From a virus: 29,273 nt of DNA. Numbering within the stretch: the first letter of the stretch is position 1; each line of letters opens with the position of its first letter. The DNA is taken from IMG/VR virus record IMGVR_UViG_3300025085_000126, positions 1 to 29,273 of that record; one strand, given 5' to 3'. This document shows positions 7,638-15,974 of the stretch, one piece after another. The translations under genes and the position numbers were made by a program. A model generated the notes under the pieces. It was not told the DNA's origin. It did no database searches and saw only the letters and a list, made by a program, of their open reading frames with translations.

Positions 7638-8057
7638 TTACTGACCAGGTAGAATTAAATTAGATGTTTTAGTTTCCTTTACATCTACATTCATAAACTG
7701 TGTGTAGTCAAATTCTGAAGCATTAACAGCAAACATATGAATAAAAGTTTCTATATCAGCTTTATCATTAAGATAAAACTCAGAGAAAGTATCTACTAGC
7801 CTTCTCTCTTCTTTAACCGTTTTACCAGTTTGTTGATTTGGTGTTTTTAATCTTTGTGGATCTCCGTTATCATCTAACTTTGGTACCATATGATAAGATT
7901 GTTTCATCACTTTACTGATGACAGCTAAAATACCTGACGCAGGGTCAAACATAGCTTCTGTATAAGGTGAGTCTAAACTCACAGGAATTAATGTAAAAGA
8001 ATTTACATTTCTAAATACTGATTTTACCAGCATCATATTTTGTCCTATTTGTGCCAT
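7638..8057 (-). CDS. Hypothetical phage protein
   Basis: A 139-residue soluble protein, starting MAQIGQNMMLVKSVFRNV, with a beta-rich first half and a polar linker (residues ~60-85 with GDPQRLKTPNQQTGK). No domain is recognised. It is the last gene before the terminator at 7582-7607 and has a possible separate promoter box (TATCTTTG, 8085-8078) in the end of the gene upstream, so it may be expressed more strongly than its neighbours. Confidence 0.65.
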   Translation of the reverse strand: MAQIGQNMMLVKSVFRNVNSFTLIPVSLDSPYTEAMFDPASGILAVISKVMKQSYHMVPKLDDNGDPQRLKTPNQQTGKTVKEERRLVDTFSEFYLNDKADIETFIHMFAVNASEFDYTQFMNVDVKETKTSNLILPGQ

Positions 8058-8065
8058 AATTGGTT

Positions 8066-8644
8066 TTATTTATTGCTCAAAGATATTGAAGTATCTTCTA
8101 ATAACCTAGCTAAAAGATAATTATTATCAACTAAGGTTTCTTTTTCTAGATCTGGAGGTGTGCATATCTCATGAACATCTTTCAATTGTTCAACTGATAC
8201 ATTCAAGAACTCTGCATATTCTTCATGACTTTCTTGTGGTGATAAAAATGAATGAACATACTCAGAAACCTTATCATCATCTCCAAAATAATCTAATATA
8301 TTAATTTTACTATCTATACTTATGTTTGAATACTTACCTTTAATGAAGTTATCATAATCAAACTTTAATGAAGTAAAATCATAAACTATCAGGTGTCTTC
8401 TCTCACTAAGTTTTATATGCTTATAAAAATGTTTATGAGAAAATACATGCTTTTCCAAAAACAATATAAATTTCTTAGTCATAGGGGTCTGATATAAACA
8501 CATAAACATTGTATCATCAATAGAGTAGACATCTTCCAAGGCTATATAAGTTTGCCTAGGAACATGTCCAATGCCTTTTTTGTACCCAAGTAATGGATAC
8601 ATAAAAACTTTACTCTTTTGAAAATAGTCTGTGTAAACACCCAT
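8066..8644 (-). CDS. Hypothetical phage protein
   Basis: A 192-residue protein, starting MGVYTDYFQKSKVFMYPLLG. It is rich in aromatic residues in the first ~110 residues and acidic-helical in the last third (DDDKVSEYVHSFLSPQESHE). There is no signal peptide and no recognised enzyme motif. It sits one base downstream of the PD-(D/E)XK nuclease gene, which implies shared expression and possibly a linked role in recombination, but nothing in the sequence proves this. Confidence 0.65.
   Translation of the reverse strand: MGVYTDYFQKSKVFMYPLLGYKKGIGHVPRQTYIALEDVYSIDDTMFMCLYQTPMTKKFILFLEKHVFSHKHFYKHIKLSERRHLIVYDFTSLKFDYDNFIKGKYSNISIDSKINILDYFGDDDKVSEYVHSFLSPQESHEEYAEFLNVSVEQLKDVHEICTPPDLEKETLVDNNYLLARLLEDTSISLSNK
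8078..8085 (-). promoter_or_regulatory. Possible -7 promoter box for the 139-aa gene
   Basis: TATCTTTG on the minus strand matches TAnnTTTG and lies 20 bases before ATG 8057, inside the 3' end of the neighbouring coding sequence. No clear -33 TTG is at the expected spacing, so this is weak. Confidence 0.3.
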
Positions 8645-8645
8645 A

Positions 8646-9641
8646 CTATAATTTAACTTTATTTACTAAAAATTCATAGGGTAAACTATAGTTTCTTTCA
8701 TTATAATGATACTCAGCTGCTTTTAATACACCACCAAGACCTTCTGCCCAACCACCTAATGTTTGTTGAGACACATCAAATACATAAGTTTGATTATATT
8801 TATCAATTACAACAAATTTAAAGTCTATTGTATAATCATCACGGTTCTCTACAGATTCCATATAGTCCCATACTAACTTACAATATATAGCTGCTTGCAA
8901 CCAATAATTATAAAAATCTACTGTTTCTTTAAAATCACTTATTGTTTTACCTGTGGTTTTTAAATCAGTTATAACAGCTTTTTTCTCCTTATGATCTATG
9001 CTAAAGAAATCTATATAACCATGTAAACCAAAAGGTAAACCTTTCAATTTACAGCTAAGGTATTTTTCTGCATGTGTTTCATAATCATCTAATTCAAAAT
9101 CTGTAGGTGCCTCTTCAAATATAGCCATAACATCACTGTTACTTTTAATAATCTCAGATTGATCTTTACATCTTAGTAAAGTATCTTCATCTATTACATC
9201 TACATTGCTATTAGATAAAAATTCCCAGTAAGGTTCAAACTCATCTTTTATGATTTTAACTATACGTTGTTCATCTGTTTTAAGAGATTGATACAAGTTC
9301 ATTTCTTTGAGTGAATCCAATACTATTTCAGATGGAACATCAAAGAGCTTTTCTGCATCTGTATACAAAGACATATTTTTTAATACCTTTCTGACACTAT
9401 CTGATGGTGCTTTACCGGGTGTTATACTAAACTTATCTTTTAAATTATCAGGTTCAAATAATAAACAATGAAGTAGCTTTCCTTCTACTAAATGCTTATC
9501 TGTTCTAACCTCTTTATCTTTTAATATATAATCCTTATAAAATAAGAATGGTGAAAATAATAACTTGTTTAAAGAAGAGTAGCTAAAGCAAAATTTATTA
9601 TTTGCATAAAACTCCTCTTCTTTTTGAAAATTTCTATTCAT
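8646..9641 (-). CDS. PD-(D/E)XK exonuclease (RecE/Cas4-like)
   Basis: A 331-residue nuclease. Its motifs come in the expected order: a helix with GKLLHCLLFEPDN (54-66, H58 as the RecB/Cas4-type histidine), the catalytic aspartate in HGYIDFF (D211), the core ITDLKTT (D226-x-K228) and QAAIYCKL (Q249xxxY253). The family degrades dsDNA from ends to give 3' tails for phage recombination, or processes DNA ends. No four-cysteine Fe-S set is obvious, so it is more like phage RecE/YqaJ-type nucleases than Cas4. It overlaps the gene upstream by 8 bases and shares a unit with RusA and primase. Confidence 0.82.
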   Translation of the reverse strand: MNRNFQKEEEFYANNKFCFSYSSLNKLLFSPFLFYKDYILKDKEVRTDKHLVEGKLLHCLLFEPDNLKDKFSITPGKAPSDSVRKVLKNMSLYTDAEKLFDVPSEIVLDSLKEMNLYQSLKTDEQRIVKIIKDEFEPYWEFLSNSNVDVIDEDTLLRCKDQSEIIKSNSDVMAIFEEAPTDFELDDYETHAEKYLSCKLKGLPFGLHGYIDFFSIDHKEKKAVITDLKTTGKTISDFKETVDFYNYWLQAAIYCKLVWDYMESVENRDDYTIDFKFVVIDKYNQTYVFDVSQQTLGGWAEGLGGVLKAAEYHYNERNYSLPYEFLVNKVKL

Positions 9642-10776
9642 TTACGTTTTCTTCTATTTTGTCTACAATATACAAATTATCTAAATCAACTTTAAATATA
9701 TCTGAACTATCACCAACAATTGGTCCAAGTAAAGTATTTAAAAGCTGCTTTCTAGATTTATCTACTGCAAACCTTGTTAATTTTCTATCTTTTGCTAATA
9801 ATGATAAGTAATTATTAAAACTATATATGGTGTTTGTGTTATGAACTCCTTCATATGCTTTTAATCTATTACGCATTGCCTTAACATTAACTGAATTCCA
9901 GTTATTTGTACTCTTGAACCATTCATATTTCCAATAATATAATCCTGATACTACATCAAAAGATTTTTCTATATTACAATTAGCCATCATTTCTACTGCT
10001 AAAGATCTGTTGTCTATATCTGTGCTTTCAATCATTTTTCTAATATCTTCATATTTATCATTCCCTATTACTGCTAGCTCACTATCAATAATATTAGATA
10101 TATCAGTATCAAACACAATTTGACTTGTTGACTGCATAAGATTATTAAAAGCTTCCGCACTCTTTTTAGGTAATATCCAATCATTACCCTCATCATTACT
10201 CAGATCTTCATCAATCATATATTTATTTACCTCGTCATATAATTTAGGGCTGCTGCCGTTCCAATGCTTATTTACTTTAAAATCTATCATACTAAAAGTT
10301 GGAGTTTCATTTAAAAACTCTTGTATTTTAGCTGTTGCTAAATCAGTAAATGCATCTTTATCTGCTTTCATCCATTTTACAACTTGAAATAAAGACTGAT
10401 ATGGTATAGAACTAGCCCATGTTCTTTCAAGTAGGGTGTCAAATAATTTTAATGATACTATACATATATCTGCTTTTGTTATATCTCTTATAACTTTACA
10501 ATTATATTTATCTTTTATCAAATCCATTTTTTGTCTTGGCAGAGTTATCTTAGGAAATCTATATATTTTTTTATCCTGCAGATCTATTTCTTGATCACTT
10601 TCTACTACAGGTAAACCTATTTTTTCTAAATCTTCAGCTTCAACTTGCCAACCATTTTTATTATATAGCCATTGCTCTTCAACTTTATTAAATTCTATAG
10701 CGGATGCTTTAATTTTGCCATTTGAATCTATATGCTCATCATATAGATAAATATTAAATTTGTACTTCGGTCTCAT
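9634..10776 (-). CDS. Unknown protein A, possible diverged paralogue of its neighbour
   Basis: A 380-residue protein of unknown function. Residues ~68-107 (KKIYRFPKITLPRQ, then KVIRDITKADICIVS) align with KKKAFILPKCNVSQ, then ITVTNDYELADLIIG of the next gene upstream. A second matching stretch lies near residues 240-285 (EDIRKMIESTDIDNRSLA against DLKAQLNSYGDDKALALK). The strand-helix-strand pattern ending in 'ADxII' could be a BRCT-like fold, which is speculation. It follows the MoxR and VWA genes in one unit, so it may belong to the same machine. It overlaps the nuclease gene by 8 bases. Confidence 0.75.
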   Translation of the reverse strand: MRPKYKFNIYLYDEHIDSNGKIKASAIEFNKVEEQWLYNKNGWQVEAEDLEKIGLPVVESDQEIDLQDKKIYRFPKITLPRQKMDLIKDKYNCKVIRDITKADICIVSLKLFDTLLERTWASSIPYQSLFQVVKWMKADKDAFTDLATAKIQEFLNETPTFSMIDFKVNKHWNGSSPKLYDEVNKYMIDEDLSNDEGNDWILPKKSAEAFNNLMQSTSQIVFDTDISNIIDSELAVIGNDKYEDIRKMIESTDIDNRSLAVEMMANCNIEKSFDVVSGLYYWKYEWFKSTNNWNSVNVKAMRNRLKAYEGVHNTNTIYSFNNYLSLLAKDRKLTRFAVDKSRKQLLNTLLGPIVGDSSDIFKVDLDNLYIVDKIEENVNE

Positions 10777-10783
10777 AATTTTT

Positions 10784-11815
10784 TTATTTTAAATATTTTT
10801 GATATTCTTTTTTAACAGCTACTTTAAATGTGTAAAGGTCTCTGTTATGAATGCTTATCTCTCTTCTTACTATAGGTTCAAGATATCTAAACGTTATTGT
10901 GTCAAGTTTACCTTCTTGCTCTAACCATAATATCATGTCTTGTGCACTCTTACGGTTAAAATTGTGAAAGTTTGACGAATCCAACCAATACTGTAGATCC
11001 TTATCTCTATTGTCTGCATATGTTATACTACTACAATCTTGTGCAAACTGCCATAATAAATGATAGTTTTTCTTATAGTCTATAGTAGGAACAATTTTAA
11101 GAGCTAAAGCTTTATCATCACCATATGAATTCAACTGGGCCTTAAGATCACTGAGAAGTTGCTCATCAAGAGTCATTTTGGTAGCAGACGCATGAAGGAC
11201 TGTCTCAGGATCAATAACACTAACATCTGTAGTATCAATTATATGAGCTAAGTTTATAGCCATACCAGTTAACATCCAGCTATCATATAAGCTATCTTCT
11301 ATATCTATATCATAGTATCTTACATTATCTGTAATCTTTGGTGTAATGATACATTCTAGACCCGAATTAGCTATATTTTTAAGAACGCCATGTCTATTCA
11401 CATCTCCTTTTGTAGTCTCATAATTCCATAACTTATTCATCATTATAGTAGTTGGAATATTCTCCGCATTACTTAATTTATGAGTTGTTATTTCTTCATG
11501 ACCTATGATTAGATCAGCCAATTCATAATCATTTGTTACAGTTATACCATGCTCTTTAAGAGCAGACTTTAATCTATCTTGTGATACATTACACTTTGGT
11601 AGTATAAAAGCTTTCTTTTTGGTTCTAAAAGTTTGGTCATCCTCAGTAGGGACCGTTAGTATAGTGTTTATCTTTTCATAAGTTGTTTTATCTTGAGTAC
11701 ATAATACTTTATTAATACCTGTACTAGAAACTAACCCATAAGTAGGGTCAGTCTCTAGTCCAAAGTATACTAAAGCATCAGTATCAAAATCTTGATATAC
11801 TGATTTATTTGCCAT
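10784..11815 (-). CDS. Unknown protein B, possible diverged paralogue of its neighbour
   Basis: A 343-residue protein starting MANKSVYQDFDTDALVYFGL. A segment at ~66-106 (KKKAFILPKCNVSQDRLK, then ITVTNDYELADLIIG) resembles the equivalent part of the 380-residue neighbour, and similarity continues in the helical C-terminal half (ALALKIVPTIDYKKNYHLLW). It may have arisen by duplication followed by strong divergence. It lies one base downstream of the MoxR-type ATPase, so it is a good candidate partner or substrate adaptor of that ATPase. No catalytic motif is seen. Confidence 0.75.
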   Translation of the reverse strand: MANKSVYQDFDTDALVYFGLETDPTYGLVSSTGINKVLCTQDKTTYEKINTILTVPTEDDQTFRTKKKAFILPKCNVSQDRLKSALKEHGITVTNDYELADLIIGHEEITTHKLSNAENIPTTIMMNKLWNYETTKGDVNRHGVLKNIANSGLECIITPKITDNVRYYDIDIEDSLYDSWMLTGMAINLAHIIDTTDVSVIDPETVLHASATKMTLDEQLLSDLKAQLNSYGDDKALALKIVPTIDYKKNYHLLWQFAQDCSSITYADNRDKDLQYWLDSSNFHNFNRKSAQDMILWLEQEGKLDTITFRYLEPIVRREISIHNRDLYTFKVAVKKEYQKYLK

Positions 11816-11816
11816 T

Positions 11817-13088
11817 TTATTTCATTGTCATTTGGACAATCTCTGGGATCATCATTAGTTTATTAAACTTCTTTTTATTACCATTAAATATGGTACGTAC
11901 AATTAAATACTTAAGATCATTAGTAAAATAATCTTTAGTACATAATGCTTTAAGTCTATCAGTTACTTTCTGATTTATTGTATTATCCTGAGAATATACA
12001 ACAGAGAAGTTACCAAGTCTTGTAGCTAAAGTAGACGCAATATCTGCACGATATGTGTCATCTTTACCAATACAACTTCTAAGCTCATTAAGAATATATT
12101 GCTCATTTTCATGTGTCAATAAATCTTTTGGTGTTACCAGCTTATCAAGTTTATTATTAATAAAGGTTGTAAACATAGAAGCAAAAGCATCACCTACACT
12201 ACCTTCACCAATCATTTGAATCATACCAAGGTTATCTTCAAAGCTGTCAAAGCTTGATATTGCATTAAAGAATGTAGTAATAGATCTTGCATTTGTTTCT
12301 TGTGTTACAAGCTCTGGATGTAAAAGCAAGAAGTTAATACATCTTGTATCAATCCCTGCACCTTCTGCCCATTGTGCCCATACATTAACATCAAACTTCA
12401 AGTTAGCGGTTACATATCTGGTTTTCTGTGCACTATCTACACTGTTAACCATATAATCCCCGTTATCTGGATTTGCTGTTAAAATTATATGCCAGTCTTT
12501 TGGTAAAGTCCATGAAATATAAGATTGTCTGTCAATCAATTCCATAACTGCTTGAATAAATCTTGTATCAGCACGGTTCCAGTCATCTAGTAATAAAATA
12601 CCACCAGCCTTTGCATCAGCAATCCATTCAGGAGCACAATAAGACATTCTGTTCTTACCTGTCATTTTGTATCCATTTTTTAGATACTCTTGCACGGCAA
12701 GTTCATCAACCCATTGTCCTACTTTCTTGGTAACTGTTTGATTAAGATTAGCTAAACTAGTACCTGCAGCTCTTTGTGTTGCTGTAACCATAGACAGATT
12801 ATCTTGTTGTTTTATTGCTACCTTTTTTTCTTTATACATCTGGAACTGACGTACAGGGAAGCCTACTAAGTCACCTAACTCTTCTATCTGTGCTAAATTA
12901 AGTTTTACAAACTTTAGGTTATTATCTTGAGCAAGCTCTACTATAGTAGAAGTCTTACCAATACCTGATTCACCTACTACTTCTACTGATACAGAATTCT
13001 TTCCTGCTTCTTGTAAATACCTGTTGTTGGTAATTATATGATTTACAAATCCTTTTAGTTCTGTTACATTTAAATTTACTTGTGCCAT
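11817..13088 (-). CDS. MoxR-type AAA+ ATPase
   Basis: A 423-residue AAA+ ATPase. Walker A is GESGIGKTS (39-47), Walker B GGILLLDDWNRA (162-173), sensor 1 ILTANPDNGDY (202-212) and an arginine in SAQKTRY (R224). The 'TaNPd.gdY.v..lD.A...R' run is typical of MoxR/CbbQ ATPases, which act as chaperones for VWA-domain partners, remodelling or metal-loading target complexes. The VWA-metallopeptidase gene lies directly upstream with 11 bases between them, the classic pairing. Residues ~95-125 form an insert between the Walker motifs. In this phage it shares a unit with primase, RusA and a nuclease, pointing to a job in DNA metabolism or protein-complex remodelling. Confidence 0.87.
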   Translation of the reverse strand: MAQVNLNVTELKGFVNHIITNNRYLQEAGKNSVSVEVVGESGIGKTSTIVELAQDNNLKFVKLNLAQIEELGDLVGFPVRQFQMYKEKKVAIKQQDNLSMVTATQRAAGTSLANLNQTVTKKVGQWVDELAVQEYLKNGYKMTGKNRMSYCAPEWIADAKAGGILLLDDWNRADTRFIQAVMELIDRQSYISWTLPKDWHIILTANPDNGDYMVNSVDSAQKTRYVTANLKFDVNVWAQWAEGAGIDTRCINFLLLHPELVTQETNARSITTFFNAISSFDSFEDNLGMIQMIGEGSVGDAFASMFTTFINNKLDKLVTPKDLLTHENEQYILNELRSCIGKDDTYRADIASTLATRLGNFSVVYSQDNTINQKVTDRLKALCTKDYFTNDLKYLIVRTIFNGNKKKFNKLMMIPEIVQMTMK

Positions 13089-13099
13089 TTTCTTTCTAA

Positions 13100-14263
13100 T
13101 TAATTAAGTTGTATTTTCTGTCCTGGTAAATCTTCATTTATACTACTCCTGCTACTATGCACCCATAATGTATTATGAGGACAGTTATCAGGAGAATATG
13201 CTTCACCATCTGTTAAATATATAAGGGCTGTATATTGCCCTTTGTTTTCATTAAAGTGATCTATTACTGGTTGGAAGCTTGTCCCACCACGACCATGTAT
13301 TTCCCAATCCTTTTTTGGATTAAATTCCTTCACGCTATTCAAGCGGGTATCACACTGTGCAACTGTAATTTTATGACCAGTCTTATGCATATGCGTAAGC
13401 TCACTAAAGAATTCCTTTAGTTCATCATTGTTTACAGATCCACTTGTGTCAACACCAACAAGTATATGATTCTTGAATTTAATTTTAAGTCCCGGATTAG
13501 CTGAATAACGTTTATTGTATTTACGTCTCAGCTTTTTAGTATAAACTATACTAGAGTTACCTACAAATCTTCTTAGATAACCTTTCCAATCAAACTTTGG
13601 TGGTTCAATATGCATTAGTCTATGAATTAAATCAGCAAGCTCACCAGGCATACTACCTTGTTTCTTTTCTGTTTCCTCTGCGGCTGCTTTTAATTGATGT
13701 TCTATCTGCTTTTGAACCAACTTCTTATCAGCTTCAGGTAATTCTTCAAAATCTTTCCATGTGCTATGACAATAAGGTGACTCACCATTCATTTTATCCA
13801 TTAAACTATCTAGAGATGGGGATGTCCCGTCCTCTTGTGCCTGCTCCAAAAGTCTATAATATTCTTTTGTACCGGCTTTAGTAGGGAGGTTTAGTTCTGG
13901 GAAACTTGATAATAATAAACCACCTTCAGGTAATTTACTTTCCAGTATGTACTGGTTTATCTCTAAATCTGCAGCTATATTAAATAGCTTATGATCACTG
14001 TAGAGATCTCTTAATATTAAATGACCAAATGCAATATGCAATAGCTCATGTTTAATTAATCCAAATCTGTGATCTTCACTGAGTTCATTATAAAACTCTG
14101 GGTTTATAGTCAATTGCATACCAATACCTTGCTTACTAACTCCTGCTGTAGGAATCTTATTGCTGTATTGCTTATTGATACCAATTAAAAAGAGCCCATA
14201 AAAGGGCTCTGTAAATATTAAACTTTTGGTTGTTCTTGCAACCTGGTCTTGTATATTTATCAT
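13100..14263 (-). CDS. VWA-like protein with zinc metallopeptidase motif (DUF2201-like)
   Basis: A 387-residue two-part protein. The N-terminal half has HELLH (72-76, in IKHELLHIAFGH) with a further NIAADLEIN helix (95-103), as in putative metallopeptidases of the DUF2201 type. The C-terminal half is a von Willebrand A-like domain: MIDAS motif DTSGS (272-276), Thr in GGTSF (T328) and Asp in YLTDGEA (D352). All MIDAS residues and the zinc-binding HExxH are intact, so both metal sites may be active. It overlaps the preceding gene by ATGA and is followed by the MoxR ATPase, its expected partner. A peptidase acting on a phage or host target is plausible but unproved. Confidence 0.85.
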   Translation of the reverse strand: MINIQDQVARTTKSLIFTEPFYGLFLIGINKQYSNKIPTAGVSKQGIGMQLTINPEFYNELSEDHRFGLIKHELLHIAFGHLILRDLYSDHKLFNIAADLEINQYILESKLPEGGLLLSSFPELNLPTKAGTKEYYRLLEQAQEDGTSPSLDSLMDKMNGESPYCHSTWKDFEELPEADKKLVQKQIEHQLKAAAEETEKKQGSMPGELADLIHRLMHIEPPKFDWKGYLRRFVGNSSIVYTKKLRRKYNKRYSANPGLKIKFKNHILVGVDTSGSVNNDELKEFFSELTHMHKTGHKITVAQCDTRLNSVKEFNPKKDWEIHGRGGTSFQPVIDHFNENKGQYTALIYLTDGEAYSPDNCPHNTLWVHSSRSSINEDLPGQKIQLN

Positions 14264-14559
14264 CTTTTTATTTTTCTAAGAATATCCATGTATATATCAT
14301 CTACTTTACTTTTTTTAATGAATGCATAAATTTTATTTGTGTCTAATGAGTTAATTTTAAAGCTATATTTTACAGCTATACAAAAATCTACACGATCTTT
14401 AAACATTAAAGCTTTGGCCATAAGTCTATTAACTACTTCTTTTTCCTGGTAGTCAGTATTATTATACATATGCCAAGCCAATTCTTTATCTTCTTGTAGA
14501 CCACTAAACATTTCTTTGTATTTAAAAAATTCATCAAGAGTTATTACTTTTTTTTTCAT
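14260..14559 (-). CDS. Small hypothetical helical protein
   Basis: A 99-residue, basic, mostly helical protein starting MKKKVITLDEFFKYKEMF. No family is recognised. It overlaps the RusA-like gene by 26 bases and the VWA gene by four bases (ATGA), so all three are translated from one message. The tight link to the VWA/MoxR pair makes it a possible accessory, without direct support. Confidence 0.65.
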   Translation of the reverse strand: MKKKVITLDEFFKYKEMFSGLQEDKELAWHMYNNTDYQEKEVVNRLMAKALMFKDRVDFCIAVKYSFKINSLDTNKIYAFIKKSKVDDIYMDILRKIKR

Positions 14560-14932
14560 TCTCTATTAATTCTATCCATACGCCTGGGTTCTTTTTATCA
14601 TAAGTATATTGTTCAAATGCAGGAATTATAAACTCTGCATTATCATCTTCTATCCAACCATACTTGACCATATCATCTTGCACTGTTTGTGCAGGATTTA
14701 TATAATCAAACTTATGGCGGCTGCCTCTAATAAATTCAAAAGAAATTTTTACTGGAAGCTTATGCTTCTTGAGCTCTTTCTTGAACTCTTCAGTATATTT
14801 AAGATAAATATCTTTAGTAGCTTTCCTGTAGTTCATTACAGCTTTGCTAGCAATAAAGTATTTACCTGTCCATCTTCTTCCGTTTTTACTAGAAGGTACA
14901 TTTCCTGGTATAAACCATCTATTGTTCTTCAT
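14534..14932 (-). CDS. RusA-like Holliday junction resolvase
   Basis: A 132-residue protein close to the usual RusA length. The N-terminal strand carries IPGNVPSSKNGRRW (8-21), and the catalytic region holds the spaced acidic residues of RusA: KFDYINPAQ (D76), VQDDMVKYG (D86, D87) and WIEDDNAEFI (E95-D97). RusA cuts four-way junctions symmetrically to resolve recombination or replication intermediates before packaging. It begins one base after the primase stop and overlaps the next gene, which places junction resolution in the same unit as priming. The call rests on motif order only. Confidence 0.85.
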   Translation of the reverse strand: MKNNRWFIPGNVPSSKNGRRWTGKYFIASKAVMNYRKATKDIYLKYTEEFKKELKKHKLPVKISFEFIRGSRHKFDYINPAQTVQDDMVKYGWIEDDNAEFIIPAFEQYTYDKKNPGVWIELIENEKKSNNS

Positions 14933-14933
14933 A

Positions 14934-15911
14934 TTATTTATTTAATGTTTCTTTTAATAAGGGCTTAAGCATAGAGTGTACTTTATCAAAACCATGATTC
15001 TTCATAGCATCTGATATATCTTTAGACATAGTTGGTACACAACCGTGTATTTTATATGTTTCTAAATATCTTTGTACAGCTTTTACGCCTGCATCATCAT
15101 TATCAAATAGAGTTATAACTTTTTTATACTTCTGCTTCAGATTAAATATTATATGAGGTTTAATCATTGTATTTTCTGAATCAGGGCATATTACTTCTAT
15201 ATTATAACCCATACCTTTAAGACACATAGCATCTTTAAGTGAACTGCATATTACTAAATAAGGTTGATTGTATTCTAGTTGATCAATACCTTGTATATAA
15301 TTCTTAACTTTATGAAACTTATGCTTTTTACTATGAGGTTGATATATTTTATATACTTCACCGTTTTTATCAAAGTAACCATAACAGCATTTGCTTCCAA
15401 CTTGTAAGCTTTTATGCAAACCATTATCATCCTTGGCCATATTAAAATAATCAATTGGTTTTACATTATATTTAGTTAACATAGTTTTACCTATTCTAAA
15501 CGATAACCAATACTTTTGATCTTCAATGGTCCAATTTCTATACTTTATATAATCTATCTTCCACTTTGCTTGTGGTTTAAATGATTGATCTATTGATCCG
15601 CCTGATTGTATAAAGTTGTTGTAGTCTTGAATTATTCTCCTGGTTGCTTGTGGATAACCTAAGTTAAATAGTAATCCAACTAAGTCAGCCTTGTTACCAC
15701 CTTTACCTGTTGAGAAATCTTTAAATTTATATTGCATAATTGATTTATCAACATATATGCAGAAACTTGGTGTCTTCTCATTAGGATTAAATATAGATCT
15801 AATCTTAATATCTTGACCCGTAAGTTGCTCAGGTAAATCTAAATAATATTGAAATACCCAATAACTTGGTATTTCTGATTCTTCTAATTTTAAATTTTTA
15901 GTGCTGAACAT
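14934..15911 (-). CDS. Phage DNA primase with Toprim domain
   Basis: A 325-residue primase-like protein. The N-terminal part (IFNPNEKTPSFCIYVD, ~40-55, then KFKDFSTGKGGNKADLVGLL, 62-81) resembles the DnaG CHC2 domain fold but lacks the zinc cysteines. The C-terminal Toprim domain shows VICSSLKDAMCLKGMG (220-235), where the usual glutamate of 'EG..Da' is replaced by serine, as in several phage primases, then CPDSE (242-246) and the metal motif LFDNDDAG (D270, D272). It would make RNA primers for the phage fork. It is the first gene of its unit, directly after the terminator at 15924-15958 and a -7 box at 15916. Confidence 0.85.
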   Translation of the reverse strand: MFSTKNLKLEESEIPSYWVFQYYLDLPEQLTGQDIKIRSIFNPNEKTPSFCIYVDKSIMQYKFKDFSTGKGGNKADLVGLLFNLGYPQATRRIIQDYNNFIQSGGSIDQSFKPQAKWKIDYIKYRNWTIEDQKYWLSFRIGKTMLTKYNVKPIDYFNMAKDDNGLHKSLQVGSKCCYGYFDKNGEVYKIYQPHSKKHKFHKVKNYIQGIDQLEYNQPYLVICSSLKDAMCLKGMGYNIEVICPDSENTMIKPHIIFNLKQKYKKVITLFDNDDAGVKAVQRYLETYKIHGCVPTMSKDISDAMKNHGFDKVHSMLKPLLKETLNK

Positions 15912-15915
15912 AAAC

Positions 15916-15923
15916 CAAAGATA
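15916..15923 (-). promoter_or_regulatory. Possible -7 promoter box for the primase unit
   Basis: TATCTTTG on the minus strand, a full TAnnTTTG match, ends four bases before the primase ATG (15911). A start site at the usual distance would fall on or next to the ATG, giving a leaderless or nearly leaderless transcript. No clear -33 element is visible because that stretch holds the terminator hairpin. Confidence 0.4.
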
Positions 15924-15958
15924 TTAAAAAGAAATGGGCCCAGCATAACACTGAGCCC
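15924..15958 (-). terminator. Rho-independent terminator of the replisome operon
   Basis: On the minus strand GGGCTCAG (15958-15951) pairs with CTGGGCCC (15943-15936; one mismatch) around a 7-base loop and is followed by ATTTCTTTTT. It lies 16 bases after the stop of the SSB-like gene and separates it from the primase unit. Confidence 0.75.
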
Positions 15959-15974
15959 AATCTTTAGGTTTATA

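Noticed and set aside
8646-9641. Cas4-type Fe-S nuclease
   Set aside because: PD-(D/E)XK motifs are present but the four-cysteine cluster is not seen.
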